Shown here: positions 21,987 through 33,448 of the stretch, one piece after another
Layout: each line of letters begins with the position of its first letter
How positions within the stretch are numbered: the first letter of the stretch is position 1
Assembly (NCBI GenBank): GCA_007115705.1
Contig: QXEO01000211.1
Coordinates: forward strand, 1,983,599 to 2,047,598
DNA from: Dactylis glomerata
Taxonomy: Eukaryota; Streptophyta; Magnoliopsida; Poales; Poaceae
Reading direction: 5' to 3'
Length of the DNA stretch: 64,000 nucleotides
The notes under the pieces: model-generated
What the model saw: only the letters and a program-made list of their open reading frames with translations
Told to the model about the DNA's origin: nothing
Databases searched by the model: none
Made by a program: the position numbers and the translations under genes

Positions 21987-24900
21987 ATGGCACCGCGCAG
22001 GGCCGTTGGAGCGGCGAGGTCTTCCGTAGCTGTGCCGCGGCCGGCGGCGCCCCTGCTCGACTCCCGCATCAAGAGCAGCCACGAGCTCCAGACCGTCCGA
22101 GAGATGGTCGGGAGCAAGAACAATGAGTGGGGCGCCACCCGCATCTGGCACGGCCGCGCGCCGCGGGACACTCTGCCCCCGACGGCGCAGCCCTTCTTCC
22201 TCTTCTCCGTCTTCGCCGGCCTGCTGCCGCCGTTCTCCCCCTTCTTCCTGGCGATCCTGGAGACTTACGGGATCCAGGCCATCCACCTGCATCCCAAGTC
22301 CGTCACCTTGCTGGCGGTCTTCGCTTACGCCTGCGAGGCCTGGATCGGCATCAAGCCGTCGGTGGCGTACTTTCGCCACCTCTTCTCCCTCCGGTCCTCT
22401 GGGCTGAACCAGAGTTCCGGATGCGTCTCCTTCATCGCCACCGCCGGAACAGAGGGCGACTTCATCGACTTGAAGTGGATGAAGAAAGTTGAAGACTTTC
22501 GGAGCCGCTGGCTCTTCGTCGACACCCTCAAAGAATCGGAGCTCTTCCTCGTCACCGGGATCCCTCCCGTCAAGCTCACCACCTGGGCCAGCGAGGCCCT
22601 TCCTGAAGAAGCACTGAGGACGCTCCGCCCGCGAATCCGAGATCTCCGGGAGGCCGGCGTCACAGGGACCATGGTCGGGGTGGAGTTCGTCACCCGACGC
22701 ATCGCCCACCTGCAGGACCACCGCCGGGAGATCTGGAGGCACAGGGCCGGGGATGACCTCAGGCTCCACGTCAACGAGCTCAACGCCGACGCTCGGGAGG
22801 AGGTAATAAGAGCCTTCTTCTCTTCCGTCGCCATCCCCGCCATCCCGCGCAATGCCTTGCCGATCTACAATCTGGGCGCTCGGGAGACCAGCCGCGTCAC
22901 GGCGGGGATCTTGAAGTTCAACGCCTGGGGCCCGTTCCTTGCCGACGGCGTCGTGCCTGGTCCCCTCCCGAGCGCACCTGCGGCCAGCTCGGAGCAGGAC
23001 TCGGCAGCAAGGGGAACGGGGCCCACGGCCTCTGGAGACAGTGACGACGACGACGCGGAGTCCGGTGAGCGACTGGTCCGCCGGAGGCATCCTGAGGGCA
23101 CTGTGGTGCTCTCAGATTCCTCCTCCGACGACTCCTCCTCGCCGGACCAGCCCACCGGGGGAGACGCCGACACGTCCTCCTCGCGAGACCTGGAGGAGGA
23201 GGGGCGCCGAGCCCGCCTGGAGGCGGAGCGCCGCTCCAAGTTTAATGATGAACGCGCCAGCCGGCAACCTGAGGCAGGGGCCTCCCAAAGGAAGAAGCCG
23301 GCGAGCGAACCTTCCGCGCCCCCGCCACCACCTTCCTCCCTCCCAAGCAAAAGAGGATGGGTGGAGCGGGACGCCTCGTGAGTGTTCCTGCACAAAGACC
23401 TTTACCTTTCGTCTTACCTTTTCCCTAACCTCATTCCCCCTTTTCCTCTCCAGGGATGCCGAGGAGAAGAAGGAAGAGAAGAAGAGGAGGAAGAAGAGGA
23501 AGACCGGTCAAGCCACGCCGGGCCCTGACCCGGCCGCCACGGCCACACCGATGACGCCACCGCGCACCGCCGGAGAAGAAGAGGACCGCGTGTCTACGGA
23601 CGCACAGTCCGCCCCGGGAGCCGCTTCGGCTCCCAGCACGACCGAGCCCCCTAGCGCGGGGGGCACACCAGAGACCACGGGGGCAGCTGCGGCTGCCCCC
23701 GCTGTAGGCAACATCACCACCGCCCCGGAGGCGCCCTCGACGGCCGCACCGTCCAGCACGAGGACAGCCCCCGAGCCGCGCGGCGAGAGGAGGACGGCCT
23801 CCACTGGGCTGGGGCCCTCCAGAGCTCCATCGCCTCCCCTGCCAGAGATCCTGGGGAGGCCTACGAGGATCGCAGCTGAGCCCCACGTCGCTGACCCATG
23901 GGCGGGGGTGCTCGCGGCCATGACCGGCGCCCTTCGGGACGAGGTCGTCAGGGCGCGCACCGCTGAGGAGGCGCGCATCGACGAGGGCTGGGCCCTCCTG
24001 ACCAAGCCACGGAGAGGTGCCGTCTCCTGGACCAGCGTGCCGCCGAGCGCCGCGAGCAGGCGAGGAAGGAGGCGGAGGAGATCCGCGCCAGCGGGGTCGA
24101 GGAGGCCGAAGAAGCTCTGGCGAACGCCAGGGAGTCGGCGAGGGGAGTCCTGGCTAGGGTGCATCAAGAGGCCATGGAGATCATCTCCGAGGCGCGCTAG
24201 AAGATTCCCCCCACCGTTGGGCCCCCCAACCCAGCCTTGGCTGGGGAGGAGGCCAAGCGGGCAGCTCAGCACCTCCTGGACCAGGCCAGGACAAATGCCG
24301 ATGGTCTCCTTGCCAACGCCCAGCAGAGGCTGGACGAAGTCGAGGACCGAGAGGCCCTCCTCCATGCCTGCGAGGAGAGTGCTGATTCCAGGGCGGAGAG
24401 CCTGAGCCTGTAAGAGGCTGGGCTCGCCGTCCGAGAAGCAGAGGCTCGCGAGCGCGAGCGGGGGCTCCGCCTCCGAGAGGAGCAGCTCCATGCCCTCGAG
24501 GACCGGCTCAACAGGGAGCGAGAGGCCCTCGAGAGCCGGGAGGCAATGGTCGGCCAGCCCACTGCCGAGCTGGCCCGGCACCAAGAGGCGCTGAACCAGC
24601 GCGAGGCTTCCCTCCAGGGAAGGATGGACCACATGCTGAACCAGCGACGGGTCAGCATGGAGCAGGAGTTCGAGCGGAGGCGCGTCGAGGTCACCGAGGC
24701 GTGCCGCGTGGACTTCCGCTCCAAGACCGACGCCGCCCTGGTGAGGTACAAGCAGGGGCGCGAGACCCTGGAGCGCCAGGTCCGCGACCTGGAGACCGAA
24801 CTGAGGGGGGCGCACGAGGTGCACCGGGGCGCCGAGCGCGCCCTTGCCGAAGCCGACGCCACCATCGCCTCGCTCCGGCGTGACGTGCAGAGGCTTGAGG

Positions 24901-25558
24901 AGGAGAACTCGGCGTCGGTCCTGCAGGTCGTTGAGATCTCCAGGGAGCTCCAGGAGGCTAGGGACTCCGAAGAGGAGGCACGCGTGCTGCGAAGGCAGCG
25001 GGTGCATATGTTCCGCGGGTTCTCAGCCCGCGTCATGGCGGCGGCGCACTGCCTGGGCATCCACGGGCTGAACCTACCCACCGTCCCTGAGGACGACGGG
25101 TCGATCATGCTCTTCTTCAGCCAGCTGGCTGAACAGCTGGACGGCGCATCGGCGAAGGTCCTGGAGCTCATCGACGCCGAGTGCCGAGAGCTGCTGGGGC
25201 TCACGGGGACGCGGATCTTCACCAACCTCCAACGCCTCCGCCCCAACCTCAACCTGGAAGAGGTACTGCAGAGGCCGTCGCCTCGTCCGCCAGGAACCCC
25301 TGACCGCGCGGCGGTGGCAGGGCAGGGCGGTTGCATATTGCCCTGCGACGGCTGCAGGCCATCTACGCCCGCCCTGGAGCACCCGCCGCCGCGGACCAGG
25401 AGAGCTCATCCAGCGGCGACACCTCCGGCTCCGGGGGGTCCGGCAGCGGGGAAGCTGGGAAGGAAGACGACGGGGCGTCGGGATCCAGCGGAGAGGCGTC
25501 CTCAAGCTCCAGCCAAGGCACCGGCGATGACGAGGGCGACGCGGCGGTCGCCCAGTAA
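21987..25558 (+). pseudogene. antisense 'putative gypsy-type transposon' protein of EC
   Basis: This gene runs opposite to its element. Exon 1 (21987-23377) encodes the Transposase_28 / putative gypsy-type transposon domain at about residues 45-300, including LLAVFAYACEAWIGIKPSVA, FRHLFSLR and RWLFVDTL. A 76-bp intron with GTGAGT donor and CAG acceptor (23378-23453) leads into a Lys/Glu-rich, then Pro/Ala/Thr-rich linker in frame. A 1-base frameshift near 24000 leads into a long Arg/Glu coiled coil carrying two in-frame stops (TAG 24198, TAA 24411). From 24546 the coiled coil is open and ends in the conserved HCLGIHGLNLP and AECRELLGLTGTRIF blocks. A second shift near 25300 gives an acidic Ser/Gly tail ending at 25558. 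Its function is unknown; despite the domain name, no transposase activity is established. The GC-rich code contrasts with the AT-rich neighbours. Confidence 0.8.
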
Positions 25559-25605
25559 GCTCCTCCTAGACCTCCTCCAGAAGAACTAGGTTAGCTGCAC
25601 ACTTG

Positions 25606-25910
25606 CACTACTGCAGAATTGCTTATAGCCTCCAACACATTAGTGACAGGCAAAACTGTGCATGTCACTGGTAATAGGAACCAGTGACAGGCAGCATTAA
25701 GACCGTCACTGGTAAAGTTCAGCAGGTCGGCTGTAGGTAGTACTAGTGACAGGAAAGTATACAAAGTATCATATAATACCAGTGACGGTCTCGTATAATT
25801 GACCATCGCTGGTTTTTCTATTACCAGTGACAAGCATAATTTTACGCCCATCACTGTCATCTGTATCGAGTGACGTGCATAATTTTATCTGTCACTAATG
25901 TGTTGGTGGC
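25606..25910. repeat. left terminal and subterminal repeats of C2
   Basis: Direct and inverted copies of ACCAGTGACAGGC-like units follow the terminal repeat. Such arrays are the binding sites of CACTA transposases. The mirror array is at 44272-44527. Confidence 0.8.
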
Positions 25911-27349
25911 TATAACCGACACGAGGTCATTCAACTGGTTTTGTACATTACTTTGAAGTACAAATAAACTTAATATTGAACCGCATATTCGAACATGGTA
26001 TTCAATATTTTCTATAACTTCTCTTTATTTCAGCCTGATTCACTCACAGAAGAGGTAGCTCTACTGGCGATTTTTTTTGAGGAAATTGCCGCGTGCATTC
26101 CTTTCAGATTACAACGCACACAGGAACATGGTAGAAACACCCAAAAAAACTTATACGCAGGAACTATTGCACTTACGACCCTAGGAAACAAAAATAGTAA
26201 AGACATCCATCCAATCTCGCTCTCCATCGCTGCAGAATCTCCCCTCGAAGACCCAACACACCAACCAGCAGCCCGAGTTCCAAGAATGCACCATCATTAG
26301 GTAAAAAAATATAGAGAGGAACGCCTCATAGATCCCCGTGTTTTTATTTTCTCCATCATCCCCACGTAGTTCCTCTTCTCCATCGCATCTAGATCGGTCA
26401 CCCGAGCGGCTCACCTGGGTGCGCCGTACCACGGCGGCGACGCTTTGTTCGCATCCTCACCGCCTTCTCCCCCCCCTCTAAAATCGCCCTCCTCGCCAGC
26501 TCCCCCTTGAGGCTTTGTTCGGTTTGCTGGGGTTTGATCCACTAGGGGGTCCACTCCCTAGCAGAATTGGGTGAACCCGAATCGTCACCCCAACCCCCAC
26601 TGCCCCTCATCCTACTTCCCTCCTAATCCCTGCTATTATTAATTGCCATTCGATTAATACCGCACAGGCGACGGAAGGCACATGCGGCAAGCTACATGCA
26701 GGATTCACAACAAGCAACACACGCAGCAAGCAACAGCGGTTATATACAAACAGAAATAAAGAAAGCAACTTTGAATCTGACTGGTATCCTTTTTGAACAT
26801 CAGCTTTGAGCATGGCTGAAAGCTCAAATTGAAAATGTTCAAAACCAATATAAAGAACAAAATATGGGACATAGATGGAATATAAATATCTACAAAATCT
26901 CGGGAGTATTTCAAGGTAGAGTCGATTCGTTCTCAGTTAAATAGTAAAACAACTAGCAAAGTTCAGCGAATAAAAATGCAGTCTTTTCGCTGCAAAACCA
27001 CACAAGTTGATCGCCACAGCACCCTTGTGTTTCTAGTTCTGGAGCTTCATGTAGAACTGTAGTTATTTGCATCTGGCCATGATAGCAATAAAAAATAATC
27101 ACTATTAGAATCAAGAAATAATCACTAATAGAATTTGTTGGATTCAAATGAAGCAAAAAACAACATAAAAGAAGGTTCCTAAAAAAGGTTAATACTTTCC
27201 CTTTAGCTGCACATATGGGCTACAAAATAAAGTAAACAACAAAGGTACAAGGTCACTTGAGAAAAGGAAGACAGGGGACATATGGGCTGCTATCCTAGGT
27301 GCTACATGGTTGTAATGAAAAATTTCAAAGGCCACTTGAACAAAGTAAC
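25911..27349. other. C2 internal sequence, left part
   Basis: AT-rich sequence with a C-rich segment at about 26390-26620 that looks like a captured 5' leader or promoter. A GGCTTTGTTCGG motif at about 26511 resembles one end of a Tourist-like element, but I find no partner. Short ORFs here are not supported. Confidence 0.45.
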
Positions 27350-27369
27350 AGACACTGGTGGAAATCGGG

Positions 27370-27565
27370 GAATTTGCACCGGTTTGTAACTACCTTTTGC
27401 ACCGGTTTTGGAACCGGTGCAACGCATCCGGGACTAAAAGTCTTAACCTTTAGCACCGGTTGCGTTACGAACCGGTGCTAAAGGCCCTCCACGTGGCCTC
27501 CCACACGGGCCCCCGTCGGAGGACCTTTAGCACCGGTTTGTAATATGAACCGGTGCTAGAGGATG
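27370..27565. repeat. subterminal CACCGGT repeats of C1, low-coordinate end
   Basis: Copies of TTTAGCACCGGTT and its complement AACCGGTGCTAAA form short hairpins, for example 27453-27482 and 27528-27562. They are likely transposase-binding sites. Confidence 0.82.
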
Positions 27566-27911
27566 GCGACTTGGCAGCCCCTGCAGTGTTTGGCTAAAAC
27601 CCTAATCCCTAGCCTTTTGAAATAAGGTTTTTTCGGGTATTTGAAAAATGTTGATGCACATATAAAAGAAACCATCATATATAGTACACAATATCGTCAT
27701 ACATATAGAGATCGAAGCTAGTATGTGTTATCTTTTATCGTGTTTGGTCGAACATATTACATAATGGAACATTGTACGCGTTCATGAATATATACAATAT
27801 AATTTCAGCTACGATTTTCCAAAATCGTAATGCCGATGGTATTCACCGGTTGGTGCTATGACCTCATCAAGTAGGAATCCCGCCAGTTCCTCTTGAATTG
27901 CTCGTATACGC
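27566..27911. other. C1 end region without a gene
   Basis: AT-rich sequence downstream of the second C1 gene, on the minus strand. I see no feature except likely 3' untranslated sequence. Confidence 0.5.
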
Positions 27912-30900
27912 TCAGTTGCTAGAAGACGATCCCGCTTCAGTTCGATCTAATGTAAAGAAGAGGATCAATATATATGAATGAAGAAACTCAACATAAATGA
28001 TGGTAATAAAATAAAATTGTGAATATTGTTTACGTACATCTAGTTGTTCTAGTCTTCTCTTCTCACGACAAGTCTCTCGCATGAACTCGCAGACATAGAA
28101 TCCACATAAATTATTCCCGTCTTCTTGCTTCAAGCACTTTACGAGAATAGAGTTCAATCAAAATAATAATCAAGGATGATAATGGTATTGAAACTAGAAC
28201 CAACGAGATGCGCGGACCTAGCTAGTAGTACTTACCGGTACTTGTTTAAATTCAAGCTCATTTCTCCAGGGACCCGGTGCCTTAGCCGTGAACCGTTTCC
28301 AAGCACTGCCCCGCAAAGAAAATGAATAAAGAAGTTAGTAATTACTTGATATCGGGAAATGAACGAAAGTAGCTGATATAGTGCCATGCATAATGATTGA
28401 AATTACCGCTGGAGTGTATCAATCATGTCCCCGAATGTCTCAAGGGATTTTTTTTTCGAGTCCATGACTAGTACTCGTCCTCTATCAAGTTCAATAACTA
28501 GCAGAATAAAATGATAGCTGCGCACACACATAACACACACTTAACATCGAGTAACCAAAATATATAGTAATGTGTATAAGACAGTTAACACACTCACTTG
28601 AAATTGTAAGGAAATAGTATTTTCGTCATGGTTTCTTGTTTCCTTAACGCCCGTACCAAGTTATCCTCCGTGTCCTTGATATGGTTATGGAGAGTTACCT
28701 CGTTCACGGTATATGGGTCAATGAACCCAATATCATAGATTTGTCCTCTTTTGCATTCGAGTTTCTTCAATCTGCATAATATAGTGAGTAAAATTATGCA
28801 TGCAATAAACAAGATGAGATAAAGACTTATAGTTACAAGGAAAAATAATACTTACAAACAATAGGCACTGATCATCGATTTGTCGAGGGCGTCATGAAGA
28901 TAAAGACTTATAGTTACCAGTATTTGTATGCTACTACTTCAGCCGTGGGGAAATCACACCTGCTTAAGTATTGAGCAACAGACATACCTGCAGCTTTGGC
29001 CTCCTCTTTGTACAGTGCTATGATCTCTGGATCATACTGGACATCGGGAAACACTTGGAGCGGGGGGCAAGAGTTCATCTGTTCTCCGAGCTGAGGAACT
29101 GATTTACCTTTTGACCGCTTTGCTGCATCTGACTTGAGAATAGTGCGGTCATAATCTGATGCAAGCCTTGGCTCGGGTTGGTGAAGGTTCTTCAACATTT
29201 TTAACACTTTTGGATCTAGAGGAGGCTGCTCGGCGGACTGCTCGGTCTTCTTTCTCTTCAAATTTTCAAAGAAGTTCTTTGATGATTTCTCTTGTACCTT
29301 CGCCGCGGTTTCCTCCGGAGTATAGTCGTAAGGTCTCTTTGGAGGAACCTTAGGTACTCTTGGAAGGGGCTCCTGTCGACGGATCGGTGATCGGTTACTC
29401 TTGGGAGCGGCGATGGTACGCTTCTGCCTTTGGCTCTGAGCCTCAGTGGGTGGAGGTGGCGGAGACGGCTCACTAGCTGGGGAAGGCTGGTATGCTGGAG
29501 AAGGCTGACGCGGAGATGGCGGAGAAGGCTGACGCGGAGATGGCGGAGATGGCTGATGTGGCGGTGGAGAAGGGTGACGGGCTGGAGACCTTGGCGTCCA
29601 ATTTGGAAGCACGATTAATTCCTTTAGCCATAGAACGGTGGTCTTCTTGGCTTCTCCCAGCTCGTACAAATCCCCTTCACCCGCAGGGTGGTCAAGCTTC
29701 AGCTGCTCAAATCCGCCCATAACTTCATCCACCCCGGCAACAGCATAGCCAGGTGGAATCGGACGGCAATGATAAGTTGAATCAGGTCCAATGGGTAAGG
29801 CATAGCCGACCGCCACCTTCATGGTTATGTTCACGACCTTCACATGTAGCTCGCAAGATGTCGACTCCGTGATATCATCCACTGGATAGCGGATCGCCGG
29901 TTCATCATCATCCGCTGGGAGGTCCGTGGAAGCCACGCTGCTTTTCCGCTGAGATGGTGGGCCGGTAGCATCATATCCGGCTTCTATCTGTGGCTGAGAT
30001 GCGGCGGTTCCTTGCTGGCTTATCCGATTTAACAAGTCTGATTGCCGCTTCAGCTCTTGTTCTATCTGAGACATGCGGTCTGCTTCCCTTTCCTTTCTTC
30101 TCTGACGGCTTCTATCGGGAAATTTCTTCATTTCCACGGGAAACCCGAGTTTCCACGGTTTGGAGCCCGGAGTGGTTCGTGTTCGTCCTGGGTGTTCATC
30201 ATTCCCAAGGGCGCGCGTGAGCTCGTCCTTCTCTCTTTCGGGATGGAACCTTCCCTCTTCAACATCCTTTGATGCGCTTCTAAGGGCATCAATGGGAAGA
30301 GGGTCTTCGTCATGCTTTTTTGTATATACACACTTCCCTTCCGAGTCCAACTTCCCTCCATGCCCGTAAAACCAATCCCTTGACCGATCATTCCATTTCA
30401 ATGTCTCCGGAATGATCCCTTTGGCAATTAGATCGTCCTCCATCTTCTTCCACTTAGGCTTGCCAGTCTTGTAGCCTCCTTGCCCCATAGTATGGTGATA
30501 CTTCTTTTTAGCAGCATTTTTCTTATTTATTTCTGACCTTCGCTTAGCTGCCTCTGAAGTCTTGTACTCCACGAATGCGTCCCAGTGATCTTTTATCTTC
30601 TCATATTGTCCAGTGAACACCGGAGTCTTTTTTTGGTCGACAAAATCCTTGTACAATCTTTTCTTCCAGGTGTTGAATTGTATTGCCATCCTCGAAAGAG
30701 TCCACTTCTTGACTTTCCGCTCTATGATATTCAGATGACGATCATCGTCATCTGAATCCTCCTCATTTGAATCCTCCTCATTTCGATCCACCTCAGTTCG
30801 ATCCACCTCTGGCGCCTCTGGTAGGGTAAAATTAACCATGAGCTTCTTCCAAAGAATATTCTTCAATCTGTTGCGGACATATTTAACTGGTTCCGTCTTT

Positions 30901-31479
30901 ATCTTCTTCCATTCTCGAATGGTGATCGGAATGTTGTCCCTAACAAGAACTCCGCATTGTCTTATAAATTTACTTGCGTGAGCCGCGGGAGCAATCGGTT
31001 CGCCATCTTCACCGATTTCTTCTATTCGGTACCTTTCATGTTCTTCCAACCTTCTGGCCGGACCTCTTCTATTTGCAGAAGAGTGGCTCGATCCAGAGGG
31101 CTAAAAGAAGAAGGAGCGTTAATATATGTATATACACAAATCTAATAATCCAACTATACAACAAATGCTTAATTTATTATTAATACACATCTACCTCGCC
31201 GGCGCCTTCTCCCTCATCTTCGGCACCTTCTCCCTCTCCGACACCTTCTCCTTCACCGGTGCCTCCATCCACTCCGGCACCTTCTCCCTCTCTGGCACCT
31301 TCTACTTCACCGGTGCCATCCTCTCCGGCACCTTCTCCCTCATCGAAGCCATCTCTACGATTTTGTTCGTCTCCCTCACCGGAGTTGTTTAGAAACAAGG
31401 AGGTGACATCGTCATCATTATTATCGCGGATGATATCCTCGATAATATTTTCCTGGAAGTCATCTCTTCCGAGATCCAT
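27912..31479 (-). pseudogene. second CACTA gene of C1, with Ulp1-type protease domain
   Basis: A multi-exon minus-strand gene. Exon 1 (about 31192-31479) starts MDLGRDDFQ and is rich in Gly and Glu. The main exon (about 28916-31100, through an AG acceptor) has LEEHERYRIEEIGEDGEP, the rice CACTA ORF2 signature, then a basic middle, and a Pro/Ser-rich stretch at about 29440-29600. Later exons encode a C48 (Ulp1/SENP-like) cysteine protease: DALDKSMISAYC (near 28880), KRGQIYDIGFIDP (28594-28790), YHFILLVIELDRGRVLVMDS (about 28405-28517, supplying His and Asp) and NNLCGFYVCEF (27912-28157, supplying Cys). The segment that normally joins the main exon to DALDKS is missing; a 20-base repeat marks the gap (28817-28836 and 28898-28917). 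Its role in transposition is not established. Exon borders are inferred from GT/AG sites and family memory. Confidence 0.72.
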
Positions 31480-31535
31480 AGTTTCTGCAAAGAATTATTA
31501 CAAATTATTATAATGATACGGAGACCAAAAAAAAA

Positions 31536-31617
31536 GGGGGCGTTGGCCGAGCGCCGGAGCGGTGGGGGAAGATTAGGTCTTCCCTCCCCACCACGCCGGC
31601 GCCCGGCCAACGCCCCC
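31536..31617. repeat. near-perfect 82-base inverted repeat
   Basis: Arms of about 38 bases begin GGGGGCGTTGGCCG and end CGGCCAACGCCCCC around a short TTAG loop. It sits just upstream of the second C1 gene and would be in its 5' leader or promoter. Confidence 0.7.
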
Positions 31618-32537
31618 ATTTTATAACCTAAAATAACTAAAGTAATAAAAGACCTAAAAAAATTCTACTGATAGTGTTGATTATATATATATTCAACGAT
31701 CGAACAACTAGGGTGAAATTCTACTTAATTCTGTAATATTGAGAGTCTATTGAATTTAGTAATATATCGTGATGCCGACGAGCATTTTCCTCTTTGACTA
31801 TTACATGCAACTAAAACAAAATCAATGCCAGCTCAAGTCATGTGATTGTTTATGAAGTACTGTACATTATTAGACCTTAGTAAACCATTATGTGTTTTTA
31901 ATATGTGTTATCTAACTAAAATAAACAAAGTAATTAAAATAACAAAAACCTAAAATAACTAAAATAACTAACTAAATAACTAACTAAATAACTAACTAAA
32001 TATGTGTTTTTCCTCTTTGCACGTGCACATTTACTAGTAACTAAAAACCTAAAATAACTAAAATAATTAAAGTAATTAAAATAACAAAAACCTAAAATAA
32101 TTAAAGTAAAAAAACCTAAAATAACTAAAAAAAATGTGCTCAAAACCTTGCAGGAAGGTGGCCGGGCTTGGCGCGTGGGCGAGCGGGCGGCGCGGCCGGG
32201 TGCGGCGTCGTCGTCGGCGGGCGAGCGGCGCGGGTCCGGCGGCGTCGTCAGTGGCGGCGCGGGTCCGGCGGCGTCGTCGGTGGCGAGCGGCGCGGGGGCG
32301 AGCGGGCGCGCGGGCGAGGGCGCGGTGGCGAGCGGCGCGGGGGCGAGTGGGCGCGGGCGAGCGGGCGCGTCGGTGGCGGGCGCGGCGCGGCGCGGGCGAA
32401 CGGGCGCAGCGGCGGCGGCGACGACGGCGGCGGCGTGGAAAAATCCGGCAGCCTGACGGCGTCCTCGAGCTCCTACGCGCAGGTCCTTAGGCGTTTTGCG
32501 GTGCGGGGCAGAGGAGGAAGAAGCAGTTATAAAGGCA
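31618..32537. other. C1 spacer: AT-rich block then very GC-rich block
   Basis: From 31620 to 32130 the sequence is AT-rich with repeated AAAATAACTAA units. From 32150 to 32450 it is an extreme GC-rich run of GCGAGCGGCGCGGG-like units. All six frames are open there only because of composition, so I do not call a gene. Confidence 0.6.
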
Positions 32538-32735
32538 GGCACCTTTAGCACCGGTTCGTGGCTTGAACCGGTTCTAAAGGTCCTTTAGCACCGGTTGAAG
32601 CCACCAACCGGTGCTAAAGGTCTGACCTTTAGCACCGGTTGGTGGCTTCAACCGGTGCTAAAGGCTGCTTTCTGGGAACTGCACCGCCACCCCCTTTAGC
32701 ACCGGTTTGAGCCACGAACCGGTGCTAAAGGGTGT
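32538..32735. repeat. internal cluster of CACCGGT repeats in C1
   Basis: Four head-to-head pairs of TTTAGCACCGGTT / AACCGGTGCTAAA lie in the middle of C1, about 5 kb from either end, between the two genes. The units are the same as the subterminal ones. Confidence 0.82.
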
Positions 32736-32764
32736 TTTAAAATTTTCAGTTGTTCCCGCCAAAT

Positions 32765-33400
32765 TCGATATTGATTAGTTATATTTGATTTTCTATTTTC
32801 TTTTGATTAGATATATTTGATTTTCTTTTTCTTTTGATTAGTTATATTTGATTTTATATTTTCTTTTGATTAGTTATATTTGATTTTCTATTTTCTTTTG
32901 ATTAGTTATATTTGATTTTCTATTTTCTTTTGATTAGTTATATTTGATTTTCTATTTTCTTTTGATTAGTTATATTTGATTTTCTTTTTTCTTTTGATTA
33001 GTTTTAAACTTTTCAGTTGTTCCCGCCAAATTCGGTATTGAAGCTATCATCAACATTCCATTTGATTTTCTTTTTGATTAGTTATATTTGATTTTCTATT
33101 TTCTTTTGATTAGATATATTTGATTTTCTTTTTGATTAGTTATATTTGATTTTCTTTTTTCTTTTGATTAGTTATATTTGATTTTCTTTTTTCTTTTGAT
33201 TAGTTATATTTGATTTTCTTTTTTCTTTTGATTAGTTATATTTGATTTTCTTTTTTCTTTTGATTAGTTATATTTGATTTTCTATTTTCTTTTGATTAGA
33301 TATATTTGATTTTCTTTTGATTAGTTATATTTGATTTTCTTTTTTCTTTTGATTAGTTATATTTGATTTTCTTTTTTCTTTTGATTAGTTATATTTGAAG
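32765..33400. repeat. minisatellite of about 32-base units in C1
   Basis: Roughly 18 tandem copies of a unit containing TTGATTAGTTATATTTGATT and TTCTATTTTCTT variants. One break with unrelated sequence occurs near 33005-33065. Units vary between TTCTATT, TTCTTTT and short forms. Confidence 0.85.
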
Positions 33401-33448
33401 CCATCTCCTCTAAGAATGTTAGGTAAATTATTGGGAAATCTCCCATGG

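Noticed and set aside
22123..23395. Long ORFs in other frames and on the minus strand over the EC antisense gene (21453-23090 minus, 22123-22492 plus, 22865-23395 minus)
   Set aside because: High GC content keeps all frames open. Only the frames with the known domain, the intron and the coiled coil form a coherent protein.
23508..25336. Minus-strand ORFs of 499 and 356 codons over the coiled-coil region
   Set aside because: They are mirror images of an Arg/Glu-rich coiled coil in GC-rich DNA. They show no family motif and lie opposite to the supported frame.
26511..26560. Possible Tourist-type terminus (GGCTTTGTTCGGTTTGCTGG)
   Set aside because: No matching inverted end and no TTA duplication could be found nearby.
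27453..27565. CRISPR-like or satellite array from regularly spaced CACCGGT units
   Set aside because: The units are palindromic pairs at CACTA ends with irregular spacing. They are subterminal repeats in a plant genome.
32136..32548. Three overlapping plus-strand Gly/Arg/Ala-rich ORFs in the same block
   Set aside because: Three frames open at once in the same GC repeat is a composition effect.
31934..32551. 205-codon Ala/Pro/Arg-rich minus-strand ORF in C1
   Set aside because: It is low-complexity translation of a GC-repeat block that runs into an AT repeat. No domain or splice signal supports it.
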